DNA from: Pseudomonas rubra
GTDB taxonomy: Bacteria > Pseudomonadota > Gammaproteobacteria > Pseudomonadales > Pseudomonadaceae
NCBI RefSeq assembly: GCF_028656935.1
Contig: NZ_JAMDGZ010000025.1
Coordinates: forward strand, 1 to 64,000
Direction of reading: 5' to 3'
DNA: 64,000 nucleotides
Positions 8,467 to 30,550 of the stretch are shown piece by piece. Position 1 is the first letter of the stretch. Each line of letters begins with the position of its first letter. Made by a program: the position numbers and the translations under genes. The notes below the pieces were generated by a model. The model was not told the origin of the DNA. It ran no database searches and worked only from the letters and a program-made list of their open reading frames with translations.

Positions 8467-9323
8467 TGCTGACTGTCTCGCTCGGACCGCTGACCATGGC
8501 CCTCAGCCATCTGCTGCTGATCTGCGCCCTGACCCTGGCCAGCCTGGTCGGCTGGCGGGTGGCCAAGCGCGGCGGCGACAACCCGGAGTCGGTGTTGTTC
8601 GGCCTGTTTTTGCTTGGCCTGCTCAGCGCCCGCCTGGGCTTTGTCATCAGTTATTGGTCGATGTACCGCGAAGACCTGGTGCAGATCATCGACCTGCGCG
8701 ATGGCGGTTTCCTGTTGTGGCCAGCACTGCTGGCGGTTGCCCTCGGCGCCCTCGCCCAGGGTTATCGGCGCCCGGCCATGCGCCGGCCACTGGCCTGGGG
8801 GCTGGTGAGCGGCGGGCTGTTCTGGTTGCTCGGCAGCCTCGCCAGCCACCTGTATGACCAGGGCACGCAACTGCCCGAAATGAGCCTGCGCAAGGCCAAC
8901 GGCCAGGCCGTGCAACTTGGCGAGTATCGTGGCAAGCCACTGGTGATCAACCTCTGGGCGACCTGGTGCCCACCGTGCCGACGGGAGATGCCAGTGTTGC
9001 AACAAGCCCAGAGCGACTACCCGGACATCACCTTTTTGTTCGTCAACCAGGGCGAGGCGCCACAAACCGTGGTGACCTTTCTTGCCACCACCGGTCTGAA
9101 CCTGTCCCACGTGCTGTTCGACAGCGGTGGCCAGCTGGCGCAAAAGGTCGGCTCCATGGCCCTGCCCACCACCCTGTTCTACAACACCGAAGGCCGCCTG
9201 GTCGGCAGCCACCTGGGCGAGCTGTCGCGGGCCAGCCTCAGCCACGCCCTGCAATCCTTCGAGCGCCCACCCGCGCCTTCCGCCCCCTCTCCCACAAGGA
9301 ACGTTGCATGCGATCTGTGCTGA
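8466..9323 (+). CDS. Membrane-anchored TlpA/DsbE-like thioredoxin with an N-terminal multi-span domain
   Basis: This 285-residue protein has an N-terminal hydrophobic domain of about four spans (to about residue 125), followed by a periplasmic TlpA-like thioredoxin domain with the active site WATWCPPC (C168, C171) and the cis-proline segment ALPTTLFY. The N-terminal part (SARLGFVISYW and DGGF) resembles the core of prolipoprotein diacylglyceryl transferase (Lgt) but is too short to be that enzyme. The same fusion appears to exist at the equivalent P. aeruginosa locus (PA2477). It is translationally coupled to dsbD and its last 16 bases overlap dsbG. Its role is probably to pass reducing power from DsbD to periplasmic substrates; substrates are not evident. 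Confidence 0.82.
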   Translation: MLTVSLGPLTMALSHLLLICALTLASLVGWRVAKRGGDNPESVLFGLFLLGLLSARLGFVISYWSMYREDLVQIIDLRDGGFLLWPALLAVALGALAQGYRRPAMRRPLAWGLVSGGLFWLLGSLASHLYDQGTQLPEMSLRKANGQAVQLGEYRGKPLVINLWATWCPPCRREMPVLQQAQSDYPDITFLFVNQGEAPQTVVTFLATTGLNLSHVLFDSGGQLAQKVGSMALPTTLFYNTEGRLVGSHLGELSRASLSHALQSFERPPAPSAPSPTRNVACDLC

Positions 9324-10072
9324 AACTGCCACTCACCCTGGCCTTGGGCCTGCTCACCAGTCAGATGGTGGTGGCTCAAGAGCTGCCCAAGGCGATCCAG
9401 CAGATGGAAGCCAAAGGCGCGAAAATCAAAGGCAGCTTCGACGCGCCCGATGGCCTGCGTGGCTACGCTGCCGAGTACCAGAACCGTGGCCTGGCACTGT
9501 ACCTGACGGCCGATGGCAAGCATGTGCTGGTGGGCAGCTTGTTTGACGAACAGGGCAAGGACCTGAGCCAGGCGCCGCTGGAAAAGCTGGTGTATGCGCC
9601 GATGGCCAAGGAAGTCTGGGCGAAGATGGAAAAAACCGCCTGGATTGCCGACGGCAAGGCCGATGCACCGAGAATTGTCTACCTGTTCAGCGACCCCAAT
9701 TGCCCGTACTGCAATATGTTCTGGCAGCAGGCGCGGCCTTGGGTCGAGTCGGGCAAGGTGCAATTGCGCCATATCATGGTCGGTATCATTCGTGAAGACA
9801 GCCCCGGCAAGTCCGCCGCGTTGCTGGCCAGCAACGACCCGGCCAAGGCCCTGGCGCAACATGAGAAAGCCGGCAAGGCCAGCACCCTCAAGGCCTTGGA
9901 CAAAATTCCCGAAGCGGTGCAAGCCAAGCTCGACGCCAACCTTGCGATCATGGAAGAACTCGGCCTGTCAGCGACACCGGCAATCTTCTACCTGGACGAA
10001 CAGCTGCAACTGCAAACCCAACAGGGTGCCCCACGACCGGAGCTGCTGGGCAAGATCCTCGGCAAGCGTTAA
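9308..10072 (+). CDS. dsbG: DsbG, periplasmic disulfide isomerase/chaperone
   Basis: This 254-residue periplasmic thioredoxin-fold protein keeps or reshuffles protein disulfides and protects single cysteines from oxidation. A signal peptide ends near VVAQ (about residue 23). An N-terminal dimerisation domain is followed by the thioredoxin domain with FSDPNCPYCNMFW (C132, C135) and a TPAIFY cis-proline loop. CPYC fits the DsbC/DsbG family, and the operon context favours DsbG. AAGGA at 9296-9300 lies 7 bases before the ATG, which is inside the end of the preceding gene. DsbD in the same operon is the expected reductant. Confidence 0.88.
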   Translation: MRSVLKLPLTLALGLLTSQMVVAQELPKAIQQMEAKGAKIKGSFDAPDGLRGYAAEYQNRGLALYLTADGKHVLVGSLFDEQGKDLSQAPLEKLVYAPMAKEVWAKMEKTAWIADGKADAPRIVYLFSDPNCPYCNMFWQQARPWVESGKVQLRHIMVGIIREDSPGKSAALLASNDPAKALAQHEKAGKASTLKALDKIPEAVQAKLDANLAIMEELGLSATPAIFYLDEQLQLQTQQGAPRPELLGKILGKR

Positions 10073-10631
10073 GCACCGACCGATGTAACAACAGGGCGGT
10101 CACGGCGTCTGGAGGATACCTGCCTCATCCACCTACAGGACTTCGCCATGACCCGCCCTGCCTACCTTGACCGTTTCATCCATTCCTCCCTGGACATCCA
10201 GCTGCTGCGCTGGAGCCTGATCCTGATCTTCTTCGGCTTTGGCTATGCCAAATGGTTCGACTACGAAGCCCAGGCATTGATCCCGCTGATCGATAACAGC
10301 CCGATCCTTTCCTGGCTGCATCTGGCCTTTGGCGTCCATGGCGCCAGCTATGCGCTGGGCGTGGCGGAATGGGCGATTGGTGCAGCCTTGCTGGCCGGTA
10401 TCTGGCAACCCAGGATAGCGGTGATCGGCGCGCTCGGTTCAACCCTCACCTACCTGACCACCCTGACCCTGATCGTCACCACCCCAGGCGGCTGGGAGAA
10501 TAGTGCCGGGGGCTTTCCGGCCATGGGCGGGGCGACGTCCTTTCTGATCAAGGACGCCGTACTGCTGGCCGCCTCCATCGCCTTGCTCAAGCACGATCTG
10601 CTGCGTACCCACCCCGCCCCGGCCGACAGCC

Positions 10632-23594
<12,963 letters not shown>

Positions 23595-23702
23595 GGGGTT
23601 CCTGCCAGAGTCTGTACTTGAAATCAGGTCTCGGTTGGCGTGCAGGGAGGGCATGCGGGCGGCCAATTGCGCCTTGCCAGAGCCGAGGATGTACAGAGAG
23701 GA

Positions 23703-23726
23703 ACGGATGGCCGGAGGAAATAATTA
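23703..23726 (-). promoter_or_regulatory. Variant PvdS-type promoter for pvdL
   Basis: On the minus strand this reads TAATT (23722-23726), 16 bases, CGT (23703-23705). It has one mismatch to TAAAT but correct spacing, and sits 109 bases upstream of pvdL. Confidence 0.6.
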
Positions 23727-23832
23727 ATGCCCGGGCCGTGCATCGGGCTGGGTGAGAAAACACGAAGTTTGAAGAGGGTCACAAAGCGGCAGCTTAGAAC
23801 CAAAAAGCATAGAGTCTTATTAACTTTCGCAT

Positions 23833-23861
23833 TTGACAATAATTATCATTACGAATAATTT
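23833..23861 (+). promoter_or_regulatory. Fur-box-like operator and sigma70-like promoter of pvdS
   Basis: GACAATAATTATCATTACG at 23835-23853 matches 14 of the 19 bases of the Fur consensus GATAATGATAATCATTATC. It overlaps a perfect -35 hexamer, TTGACA (23833-23838), with a weak -10, TAATTT (23856-23861), after 17 bases. Iron-loaded Fur would block the promoter, as known for pvdS in P. aeruginosa. Confidence 0.8.
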
Positions 23862-23929
23862 GTCGCACGTCGTAGGAAGCCTCCGGATTTGGAGTGCTCC
23901 ACTTCCCTCTTAGAGATAAGGTGATTTCC

Positions 23930-24460
23930 ATGGCGGAACAACTATCCACAAGTAAGTGCGATTCACCGTTACTCCAGGCGTTTGTCGACAACCGTAGCAT
24001 CCTCGTGAAGATTGCCGCTCGTATCACCGGCTGTCGCTCACGGGCCGAAGATGTGGTCCAGGATGCGTTCTTCCGGCTCAGTTCAGCGCCGCAGATCACC
24101 TCCTCGTTCAAGGCCCAGCTTAGCTACCTGTTCCAGATCGTGCGCAACCTGGCCATCGACCACTACCGCAAACAGGCGATGGAACTGAAGTATTCCGGCA
24201 GCGAAGAGGAGGGCCTGAATGTGGTCATTCAAGGCGCCTCGCCAGAAGCCACGCACATCAACTTCGCCACCCTTGAACATATTGCCGACGCCTTGGGCGA
24301 ACTGCCTCAGCGCACCCGCTATGCCTTCGAAATGTATCGCCTGCATGGCGTACCGCAAAAGGACATCGCCAAGGAACTGGGCGTCTCGCCGACCCTGGTC
24401 AACTTCATGATCCGCGATGCCCTGGTACATTGTCGCAAGGTCTCAAGCCAGAGGGCTTGA
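23930..24460 (+). CDS. pvdS: PvdS/PfrI, extracytoplasmic-function sigma factor for iron starvation
   Basis: This 176-residue group IV sigma factor directs RNA polymerase to pyoverdine promoters. Region 2 (about 25-95) includes GCRSRAEDVVQDAFFRLSS and YLFQIVRNLAIDHYRK; region 4 (about 115-170) includes LPQRTRYAFEMYRLHG and the helix-turn-helix VPQKDIAKELGVSPTLVNFMI (in part). The start is fixed by AAGGTG six bases before the ATG. It is divergent from pvdL, whose upstream region shares the 335-base gap with the Fur-box-like site of pvdS. P. putida strains name the same gene pfrI. Its predicted targets in this window are the five IS-box genes. Confidence 0.94.
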   Translation: MAEQLSTSKCDSPLLQAFVDNRSILVKIAARITGCRSRAEDVVQDAFFRLSSAPQITSSFKAQLSYLFQIVRNLAIDHYRKQAMELKYSGSEEEGLNVVIQGASPEATHINFATLEHIADALGELPQRTRYAFEMYRLHGVPQKDIAKELGVSPTLVNFMIRDALVHCRKVSSQRA

Positions 24461-24473
24461 GCGCGGCAAGCTT

Positions 24474-24510
24474 CAAGCGGCAAGAGGGCTGTGATGCCGC
24501 TTGCCGCTTG
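24474..24510. terminator. Bidirectional hairpin between convergent pvdS and the acyltransferase gene
   Basis: CAAGCGGCAAG (24474-24484) and CTTGCCGCTTG (24500-24510) form a perfect 11-bp stem with a 15-base loop. No long T-run follows on either strand, so termination strength is uncertain. Confidence 0.5.
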
Positions 24511-24514
24511 CGGA

Positions 24515-25528
24515 TCAGACCAGCTTGCAGTCCTCGAAGAACCGCTCCCGCCCCAGAATCATCAGTGCCGCGCGCTTGTGCGGAAAATCGAATTCCTTTT
24601 CGCAGTGAAAGCACTGGTCGTGCATGTAGCCGATCATCTTGCCGTTGTCGGCCCGTGGCTCGGCGACCACTCGCTGGGTACGCGGATCATCGAGAAACAG
24701 GTAGTGCACTAAAGCTGACAGCCAACTGGCCACCTTGTGTGGGCCACGGTGCTGCTCTTCTCCGACCAGCATGTGAATGCCACGATCGTAATCATCCACC
24801 GCATAGAACGGCGCGATGCGGTCTTCCTTGGCCCAATACGCCTCGAAATAGGCGAACGGCTGATCATCGAAACAGCCGATCAAGGTCAGGTTGTGCGGAT
24901 CGGCTTGCAGCTTGCCCAGGTAGTCCCGATGTTGCTCGAGGCTACCGCCCTCCTGCCAGAAGTTCAGCACCCGCGGGTTGTTCTGCCAGCGGTTGAAACG
25001 CTCCAGGTCCTGGTCTATTTCCAGGGTCCGCAAGGATATCCAGGCCCCCAGGCGCGCATCGAAACGCCGGTACACCTCACCACGGGGCTTGGGCGCACGC
25101 CGGGGATGACGCTTGCCATCACTGATCTGCATCTGCTGCGGGTACACCCCTTCGAACGGCTGGCCAAGCCAGGGCTGGGGCAACTGCCAGAACAAACTGC
25201 GTTCGCACAGGTACTCGCCCGACTTCGTTGCGCTGACCAGCAGGCCGCTGCTCAAGGCTGAATGCGGCGGCTGATCGAGCTGCCAGGTCAGGCGGGCAAT
25301 GCCTGGATCGCGCGCGAACAACCAGTAACAGACGGCCCACAGGGCTTGTGGCACACGCTCGCGATCAACCTCTTCAAGCCCGACCTGCAAGGTTTCGCCG
25401 CGCTGCAGGCGTACACGCGCCAACGGCTTACCCTCGAGCACCAGGCTCAAGTGGCACTCCCCTTCATCGGCGCTAAGGTTGCGCCAGCGTGGCAAGGACA
25501 AAGTCGGCGTAGCGGAATCGAATGGCAT
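24515..25528 (-). CDS. IucB/AlcB-like siderophore acyltransferase (PvdY-like)
   Basis: This 337-residue protein has a C-terminal GNAT-like domain of the IucB/RhbD/AlcB type, which transfers an acyl group from CoA to hydroxylamine amines of siderophore precursors. The conserved block runs from about 170 to 330, with RFNRWQNNPRVLNFWQE, PFAYFEAYWAKEDRI, RGIHMLVGE and RVVAEPRADNGKMIGYM. The N-terminal half matches the poorly conserved lead region seen in family members. Neighbours pvdS and pvdL and a perfect PvdS box upstream argue for acylation of N5-hydroxyornithine in pyoverdine. The acyl donor cannot be told from sequence. A gene called pvdY in other pseudomonads has this proposed role, but I am not certain this is the orthologue. 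Confidence 0.78.
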   Translation of the reverse strand: MPFDSATPTLSLPRWRNLSADEGECHLSLVLEGKPLARVRLQRGETLQVGLEEVDRERVPQALWAVCYWLFARDPGIARLTWQLDQPPHSALSSGLLVSATKSGEYLCERSLFWQLPQPWLGQPFEGVYPQQMQISDGKRHPRRAPKPRGEVYRRFDARLGAWISLRTLEIDQDLERFNRWQNNPRVLNFWQEGGSLEQHRDYLGKLQADPHNLTLIGCFDDQPFAYFEAYWAKEDRIAPFYAVDDYDRGIHMLVGEEQHRGPHKVASWLSALVHYLFLDDPRTQRVVAEPRADNGKMIGYMHDQCFHCEKEFDFPHKRAALMILGRERFFEDCKLV

Positions 25529-25569
25529 GATCTGGGCTCACGAAGGGAATGTTCGGCTCACCCTTGTGA

Positions 25570-25593
25570 ACGTCGCCGGCATCGGCAAATTTA
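25570..25593 (-). promoter_or_regulatory. PvdS-type iron-starvation promoter for the acyltransferase gene
   Basis: On the minus strand this reads TAAAT (25589-25593), 16 bases, CGT (25570-25572), an exact match. Its TAA at 25591-25593 is also the stop codon of the upstream binding-protein gene, so the promoter begins inside that gene. Confidence 0.82.
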
Positions 25594-26379
25594 GTCGTGC
25601 TTGGGGGCGCTGACCGTGATGCGGTAGGGCTGGAAGATTTTCAGCAACTCGCCCTTGTTGCGCAGGGACTGCAACAACCTGGAAAATTCTGGTCCGCCGA
25701 TCGGCGCGCCAGGGCGCAGGAGTGCGTAATGATGGTAGACCTGATCGACGCGGTCGGATGCCAGCAATTGTTCGGCGCTTTTCGGGTTACGCGCGAGGAA
25801 ATCGCTGAAGTAGGAACGGGTCACCAGGGCGATATCAGCGCGGCCACGCTGAACCATCAGCAGGTTGCTGTCATGTGAATAGGTCAGGGTCGCGCTGTAA
25901 GTGTCGGCCAGGTACTTGGGGTCAGGATTGAAATTGGCGAAGGCGTAGTGATAACCGCTGTATAAAGCCAGACGCTTTCCCTTGAGGTCAGTGAAATACT
26001 CCTGACCGCGTCCGGCCTGACGATGGGTAACGAAGACCTCGGCGTCTTCCAGGCCCATATCGACACTTTGATGGGGAATCTGCTGCCATCCCCACTCAGG
26101 GTTCTCGAAGATCGCCATGTCGGTGCGCCCCTGCTGGAAGTCGCCAAAACGACGGGGGATCGAGGTCGGCACGAGGACGAAACGATAGCGCTGCTGGGTT
26201 GAATTGAGCGCCTCGATCAACTGTGGCAACAGACCAGTGTCGGCGCCCTGTTCGGGGCGCACGGTGTAGGGAGGGAAATGCGCCGCGCCGACCTTGACTT
26301 CGATTTCCGCTGCCGCCCAGGCCGAAGGCGCCAGCCCCATCACGGCAAGCATGAACAGCAAGGGCATCTTCTGTGGCAT
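25591..26379 (-). CDS. Periplasmic solute-binding protein, family 3 (amino-acid type)
   Basis: This 262-residue protein has a signal peptide ending near APSAWAA and a bacterial extracellular solute-binding protein family 3 fold: KVGAAHFPPYTV near the N terminus, TGLLPQLIEAL, GRTDMAIF and the second-lobe segment RGRADIALVTR. Such proteins bind amino acids or related polar solutes for ABC uptake or act as stand-alone sensors. No permease or ATPase gene is adjacent, so the partner is unknown. The ATG at 26379 is preferred over an in-frame TTG at 26394. Its stop codon overlaps the IS-box of the next gene; whether it belongs to the iron regulon is not shown. Confidence 0.78.
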   Translation of the reverse strand: MPQKMPLLFMLAVMGLAPSAWAAAEIEVKVGAAHFPPYTVRPEQGADTGLLPQLIEALNSTQQRYRFVLVPTSIPRRFGDFQQGRTDMAIFENPEWGWQQIPHQSVDMGLEDAEVFVTHRQAGRGQEYFTDLKGKRLALYSGYHYAFANFNPDPKYLADTYSATLTYSHDSNLLMVQRGRADIALVTRSYFSDFLARNPKSAEQLLASDRVDQVYHHYALLRPGAPIGGPEFSRLLQSLRNKGELLKIFQPYRITVSAPKHD

Positions 26380-26558
26380 GGGCGTTGAACTCAAAGCAAC
26401 ACACTCTTTGCGGATTGAAACCGGAATCCGCTTAAGCTAGGCGTTTTCAGGGCGTTGCACAACTGCCGGTTGCGCCAAGCTGCACAGGCAAAATGCCAGG
26501 GATACCCGATGCGCCCGAGTTTGGCTACGCTCTTGGCAGTCTTGCATGGGAGCCTACT

Positions 26559-27101
26559 ATGGGCCATTGGCTGGTGATCGACCTTGAAGCAACCACAGAT
26601 GATGGCGGCTGGCCGGTCACGGATATGGAAATCATCGAAATCGGTGCAGTGCTGGTCGACCGCCAGGACCGTGAACTGAGTCATTTCCAGCGTTTCGTAC
26701 GCCCTCGGCGACGCCCGCAACTTACCCCGTTCTGCCGCGAACTGACCCACATCAGCCAGGCCAATGTCGACACAGCCCACCCCTTGCCCGAGGTCTGGGC
26801 ACAGTTCGAGCGCTGGCTCGGGCATCATGCCCAGCACCTGGAGGGCTGGGTCAGCTGGGGCGACTATGACCACAAGCAACTGCTGCAGGAGTGGCGACAG
26901 TATCAGCTCGCCAGCCTGCTGCAGACCCTGCCGCACATCAACCTCAAGCAACACTTTGCCAAAGCCCGCCAGTTGCAACGCCCGCTGGGCCTCAGAGGCG
27001 CCTTGCAACTGGCTGGCCTGCAGTTCAGCGGCCGCCAGCACCGGGCCCTGGAAGATGCCCGCAATACCGCGCGCCTGCTGCCGCTGACACTGCCGGCCTA
27101 G
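26559..27101 (+). CDS. 3'-5' exonuclease of the DEDDh family
   Basis: This 180-residue protein carries the RNase T/DnaQ-type exonuclease fold. Exo I is [10 protein letters not shown] (Asp, Glu), Exo II lies around [12 protein letters not shown], and Exo III is [14 protein letters not shown] (His, Asp). The layout resembles the ERI1/KapD group that trims structured RNA 3' ends or single-stranded nucleic acid. GGGAG at 26548-26552 lies 6 bases before the ATG, which settles the start. It is divergent from the binding-protein gene and followed by ppnP 80 bases later. The substrate is not known. Confidence 0.82.
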   Translation: MGHWLVIDLEATTDDGGWPVTDMEIIEIGAVLVDRQDRELSHFQRFVRPRRRPQLTPFCRELTHISQANVDTAHPLPEVWAQFERWLGHHAQHLEGWVSWGDYDHKQLLQEWRQYQLASLLQTLPHINLKQHFAKARQLQRPLGLRGALQLAGLQFSGRQHRALEDARNTARLLPLTLPA

Positions 27102-27181
27102 GGTGCCTGAAAGCGGATGACGGCGCTCCGGGGCTTGGGCATACTGGCCAGCCTTTTCAGCCCCTTTTCCAGGAGTCGCCC

Positions 27182-27466
27182 ATGTTTAAAGTCAACGAGT
27201 ACTTTGATGGCACGGTCAAGTCGATTGCTTTCGGTACCGCTGAAGGTCCGGCCACTGTTGGCGTAATGGCCCCGGGCGAATACGAGTTCGGTACTGCTCA
27301 ACGCGAAATCATGCACGTGGTCTCCGGCGCCCTGACCGTCAAGCTGCCTGAGAGCGACAACTGGGAAACCTTCAGCGCCGGCAGCCAGTTCAATGTCCCG
27401 GCCAACAGCAAGTTCCAGCTCAAGGTGGCGGTTGATACGGCTTACCTGTGCGAGTATCGCGGCTAA
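27182..27466 (+). CDS. ppnP: PpnP, pyrimidine/purine nucleoside phosphorylase
   Basis: This 94-residue cupin-like protein (formerly YaiE/DUF1255) splits nucleosides such as uridine, adenosine and inosine into base and ribose 1-phosphate in E. coli. The whole length matches the family: [10 protein letters not shown] at the start, [15 protein letters not shown] in the middle, and the [19 protein letters not shown] segment (in part) near the end. AGGAG lies 7 bases before the ATG. It is followed by a REP pair. Confidence 0.93.
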   Translation: MFKVNEYFDGTVKSIAFGTAEGPATVGVMAPGEYEFGTAQREIMHVVSGALTVKLPESDNWETFSAGSQFNVPANSKFQLKVAVDTAYLCEYRG

Positions 27467-27478
27467 GCAACTGAACTC

Positions 27479-27545
27479 ATCGCGGGGCAAGCCCGCTCCC
27501 ACAGGTGTTCACTGCAATCCTTGTGGGAGCTGGCTTGCCAGCGAT
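27479..27545. repeat. REP pair (inverted palindromic units)
   Basis: ATCGCGGGGCAAGCCCGCTCCCACAGG-like unit at about 27480-27506, then an opposing unit CTTGTGGGAGCTGGCTTGCC... at about 27519-27545. The two outer and inner arms are similar but not identical. It lies in the gap between convergent ppnP and the hydrolase gene. Confidence 0.85.
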
Positions 27546-27564
27546 GGGCTGCATAGCAGCCCCG

Positions 27565-28254
27565 CTACTTCAGAAACGCCACAATCCTGTCCGCCGCCGT
27601 CGCCAGATGATCGCCATGACTGAACCCGGAAGCCTTCAGCGGCTTCAAGTCATGATCCCCCGCCGGCAGCCAGTACAGCTCGATCGCTGACGACAGCGCA
27701 TAACCCTCCACCGTCTGCCGATTGCCCAGGGCATCGCGTTCCCCCTGAACGATCAGGGTCGGCGTCTGCAGTTCGGCCAGGTGCGCCACCCGTGGTTTTT
27801 CCGGTTTGCCTGCGGCATAGAACGGATAGCCCAGGCACACCAGCGCATCGGCACCCAGCTCATCGGCCAACAGACTGGCCATGCGCCCGCCCATGGACTT
27901 GCCGCCGATGGCCAGCCCCCCAGTGACCAATGGTCGCACCTGCGCATACACCTCGCGCCAGCACTCCAGCAGCTTTGCCTGGGGGTTTGGCGGCCTTTTG
28001 CCACCATCGAGGCGGCGCTGGGCCATGTAGGGAAACTCGAAGCGCAACACGCCCAGCCCTTGTGCTGCCAGCCTTTGGGCCATTTCTTCCATGAACCCGC
28101 TGTCCATCGGCGCACCCGCGCCGTGGGCCAGAATCAGGCACCGCGAATGCTGGCCATCCCCCTGATTTTGCGGGGCATTCCACAGCCAGCCACAACTTTC
28201 GACCAGCCGCGCCCATTGATCCCCGTCAATACCGGCCAGTTGCCCATTACTCAT
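27565..28254 (-). CDS. Alpha/beta hydrolase of the KANL3/Tex30 type
   Basis: This 229-residue protein has an alpha/beta-hydrolase fold: LILAHGAG near residue 40, the nucleophile elbow [11 protein letters not shown] (Ser in GKSMGG), [14 protein letters not shown] with the likely catalytic Asp, and GDHDLKP with the likely His. Members are small uncharacterised hydrolases; the natural substrate is unknown. The ATG at 28254 has GAGG 5 bases upstream; an in-frame start at 28311 has none. It is divergent from the first ccoN with 49 bases between start codons, so control elements of ccoN extend into this gene. Confidence 0.82.
   Translation of the reverse strand: MSNGQLAGIDGDQWARLVESCGWLWNAPQNQGDGQHSRCLILAHGAGAPMDSGFMEEMAQRLAAQGLGVLRFEFPYMAQRRLDGGKRPPNPQAKLLECWREVYAQVRPLVTGGLAIGGKSMGGRMASLLADELGADALVCLGYPFYAAGKPEKPRVAHLAELQTPTLIVQGERDALGNRQTVEGYALSSAIELYWLPAGDHDLKPLKASGFSHGDHLATAADRIVAFLK
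28216..28229 (+). promoter_or_regulatory. ANR-box-like site for the first cco operon
   Basis: TTGATCCCCGTCAA differs by one base from the ANR/FNR consensus TTGAT-N4-ATCAA. Its centre is 81 bases upstream of ccoN, inside the 5' coding region of the divergent hydrolase gene. Confidence 0.68.
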
Positions 28255-28303
28255 GCTTGCCTCGCTGTTTAGTCTGCCTATAACCGTGGATGGGAACCCA
28301 TAC

Positions 28304-29728
<1,425 letters not shown>

Positions 29729-29738
29729 GGAGACCCTG

Positions 29739-30347
29739 ATGAAACATGAAGTAATCGAGAAGAACGTCTTCCTGCTGGTGCTGTTGATGGTGTTTGCCGT
29801 CAGCATCGGCGGCCTGACCCAGATCGTCCCGCTGTTCTTCCAGGACGTTACCAACAAGCCGGTCGAAGGCATGAAGCCCTACACCGCGCTGCAGCTGGAA
29901 GGCCGTGACATCTACATCCGCGAAGGCTGTGTGCAGTGCCACTCGCAGATGATCCGTCCATTCCGCGCTGAAACCGAGCGCTACGGCCACTACTCGGTCG
30001 CCGGTGAAAGTGTTTGGGACCACCCGTTCCTCTGGGGTTCCAAGCGTACCGGCCCGGACCTGGCCCGCGTCGGCGGCCGCTACTCCGATGACTGGCACCG
30101 TGCGCATCTGTACAACCCGCGCAACGTCGTGCCCGAGTCGAAGATGCCGGCCTATCCGTGGCTGGTTGCCAACCCGGTCGACAGCAGTCACACCGAGACC
30201 AAGCTGCGCACCATGCGCACCCTCGGCGTGCCGTACACCGATGCCGACATCAGCGGCGCAGTGGAGTCGATCAAGGGCAAGACCGAAATGGACGCGCTGG
30301 TCGCCTACCTGCAGGTGCTCGGCACCGCGATCAAGAACAAGAGGTAA
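29739..30347 (+). CDS. ccoO: CcoO, cbb3 oxidase mono-haem cytochrome c subunit (first operon)
   Basis: This 202-residue subunit is anchored by one N-terminal membrane helix (about 10-30) and carries one c-type haem at CVQCH near residue 66, with a methionine axial ligand likely in [10 protein letters not shown]. It moves electrons from CcoP to CcoN. GAGGAG lies upstream of the ATG, 10 bases after ccoN. It is nearly identical to the second copy at 33423-34031; differences cluster in the segment after PWLV. Confidence 0.96.
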   Translation: MKHEVIEKNVFLLVLLMVFAVSIGGLTQIVPLFFQDVTNKPVEGMKPYTALQLEGRDIYIREGCVQCHSQMIRPFRAETERYGHYSVAGESVWDHPFLWGSKRTGPDLARVGGRYSDDWHRAHLYNPRNVVPESKMPAYPWLVANPVDSSHTETKLRTMRTLGVPYTDADISGAVESIKGKTEMDALVAYLQVLGTAIKNKR

Positions 30348-30352
30348 GCGCC

Positions 30353-30550
30353 ATGGACTTCACACTGGATATCGGCCAAGTGCGAGGCCTGGGCACCCTG
30401 CTGGTGGCCATTGCCTTCATTGGCCTGTCGCTGTGGGTGTTCAGCGGCCGGCGTAACCGTGAATTCGCCGAAGCCAGCCTTTTGCCGTTCGCCGACGAGC
30501 GTCTGGCACCTGTCGCCAACGAACCCGAACCGAGGAGTAACGGGCAATGA
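30353..30550 (+). CDS. ccoQ: CcoQ, small cbb3 oxidase subunit (first operon)
   Basis: This 65-residue single-span protein (hydrophobic segment about 13-31, [17 protein letters not shown]) is followed by a polar tail with LLPFADE, the usual CcoQ signature. It stabilises the oxidase core with CcoP. GAGGTAAG from the end of ccoO acts as ribosome site. The last bases overlap the ccoP start by 4 (ATGA). Confidence 0.92.
   Translation: MDFTLDIGQVRGLGTLLVAIAFIGLSLWVFSGRRNREFAEASLLPFADERLAPVANEPEPRSNGQ

Noticed and set aside
23595..23666. Longer pvdL start adding 24 residues
   Set aside because: The ATG at 23594 has AGGA at good spacing and begins the conserved ligase domain; the extension has no ribosome site.
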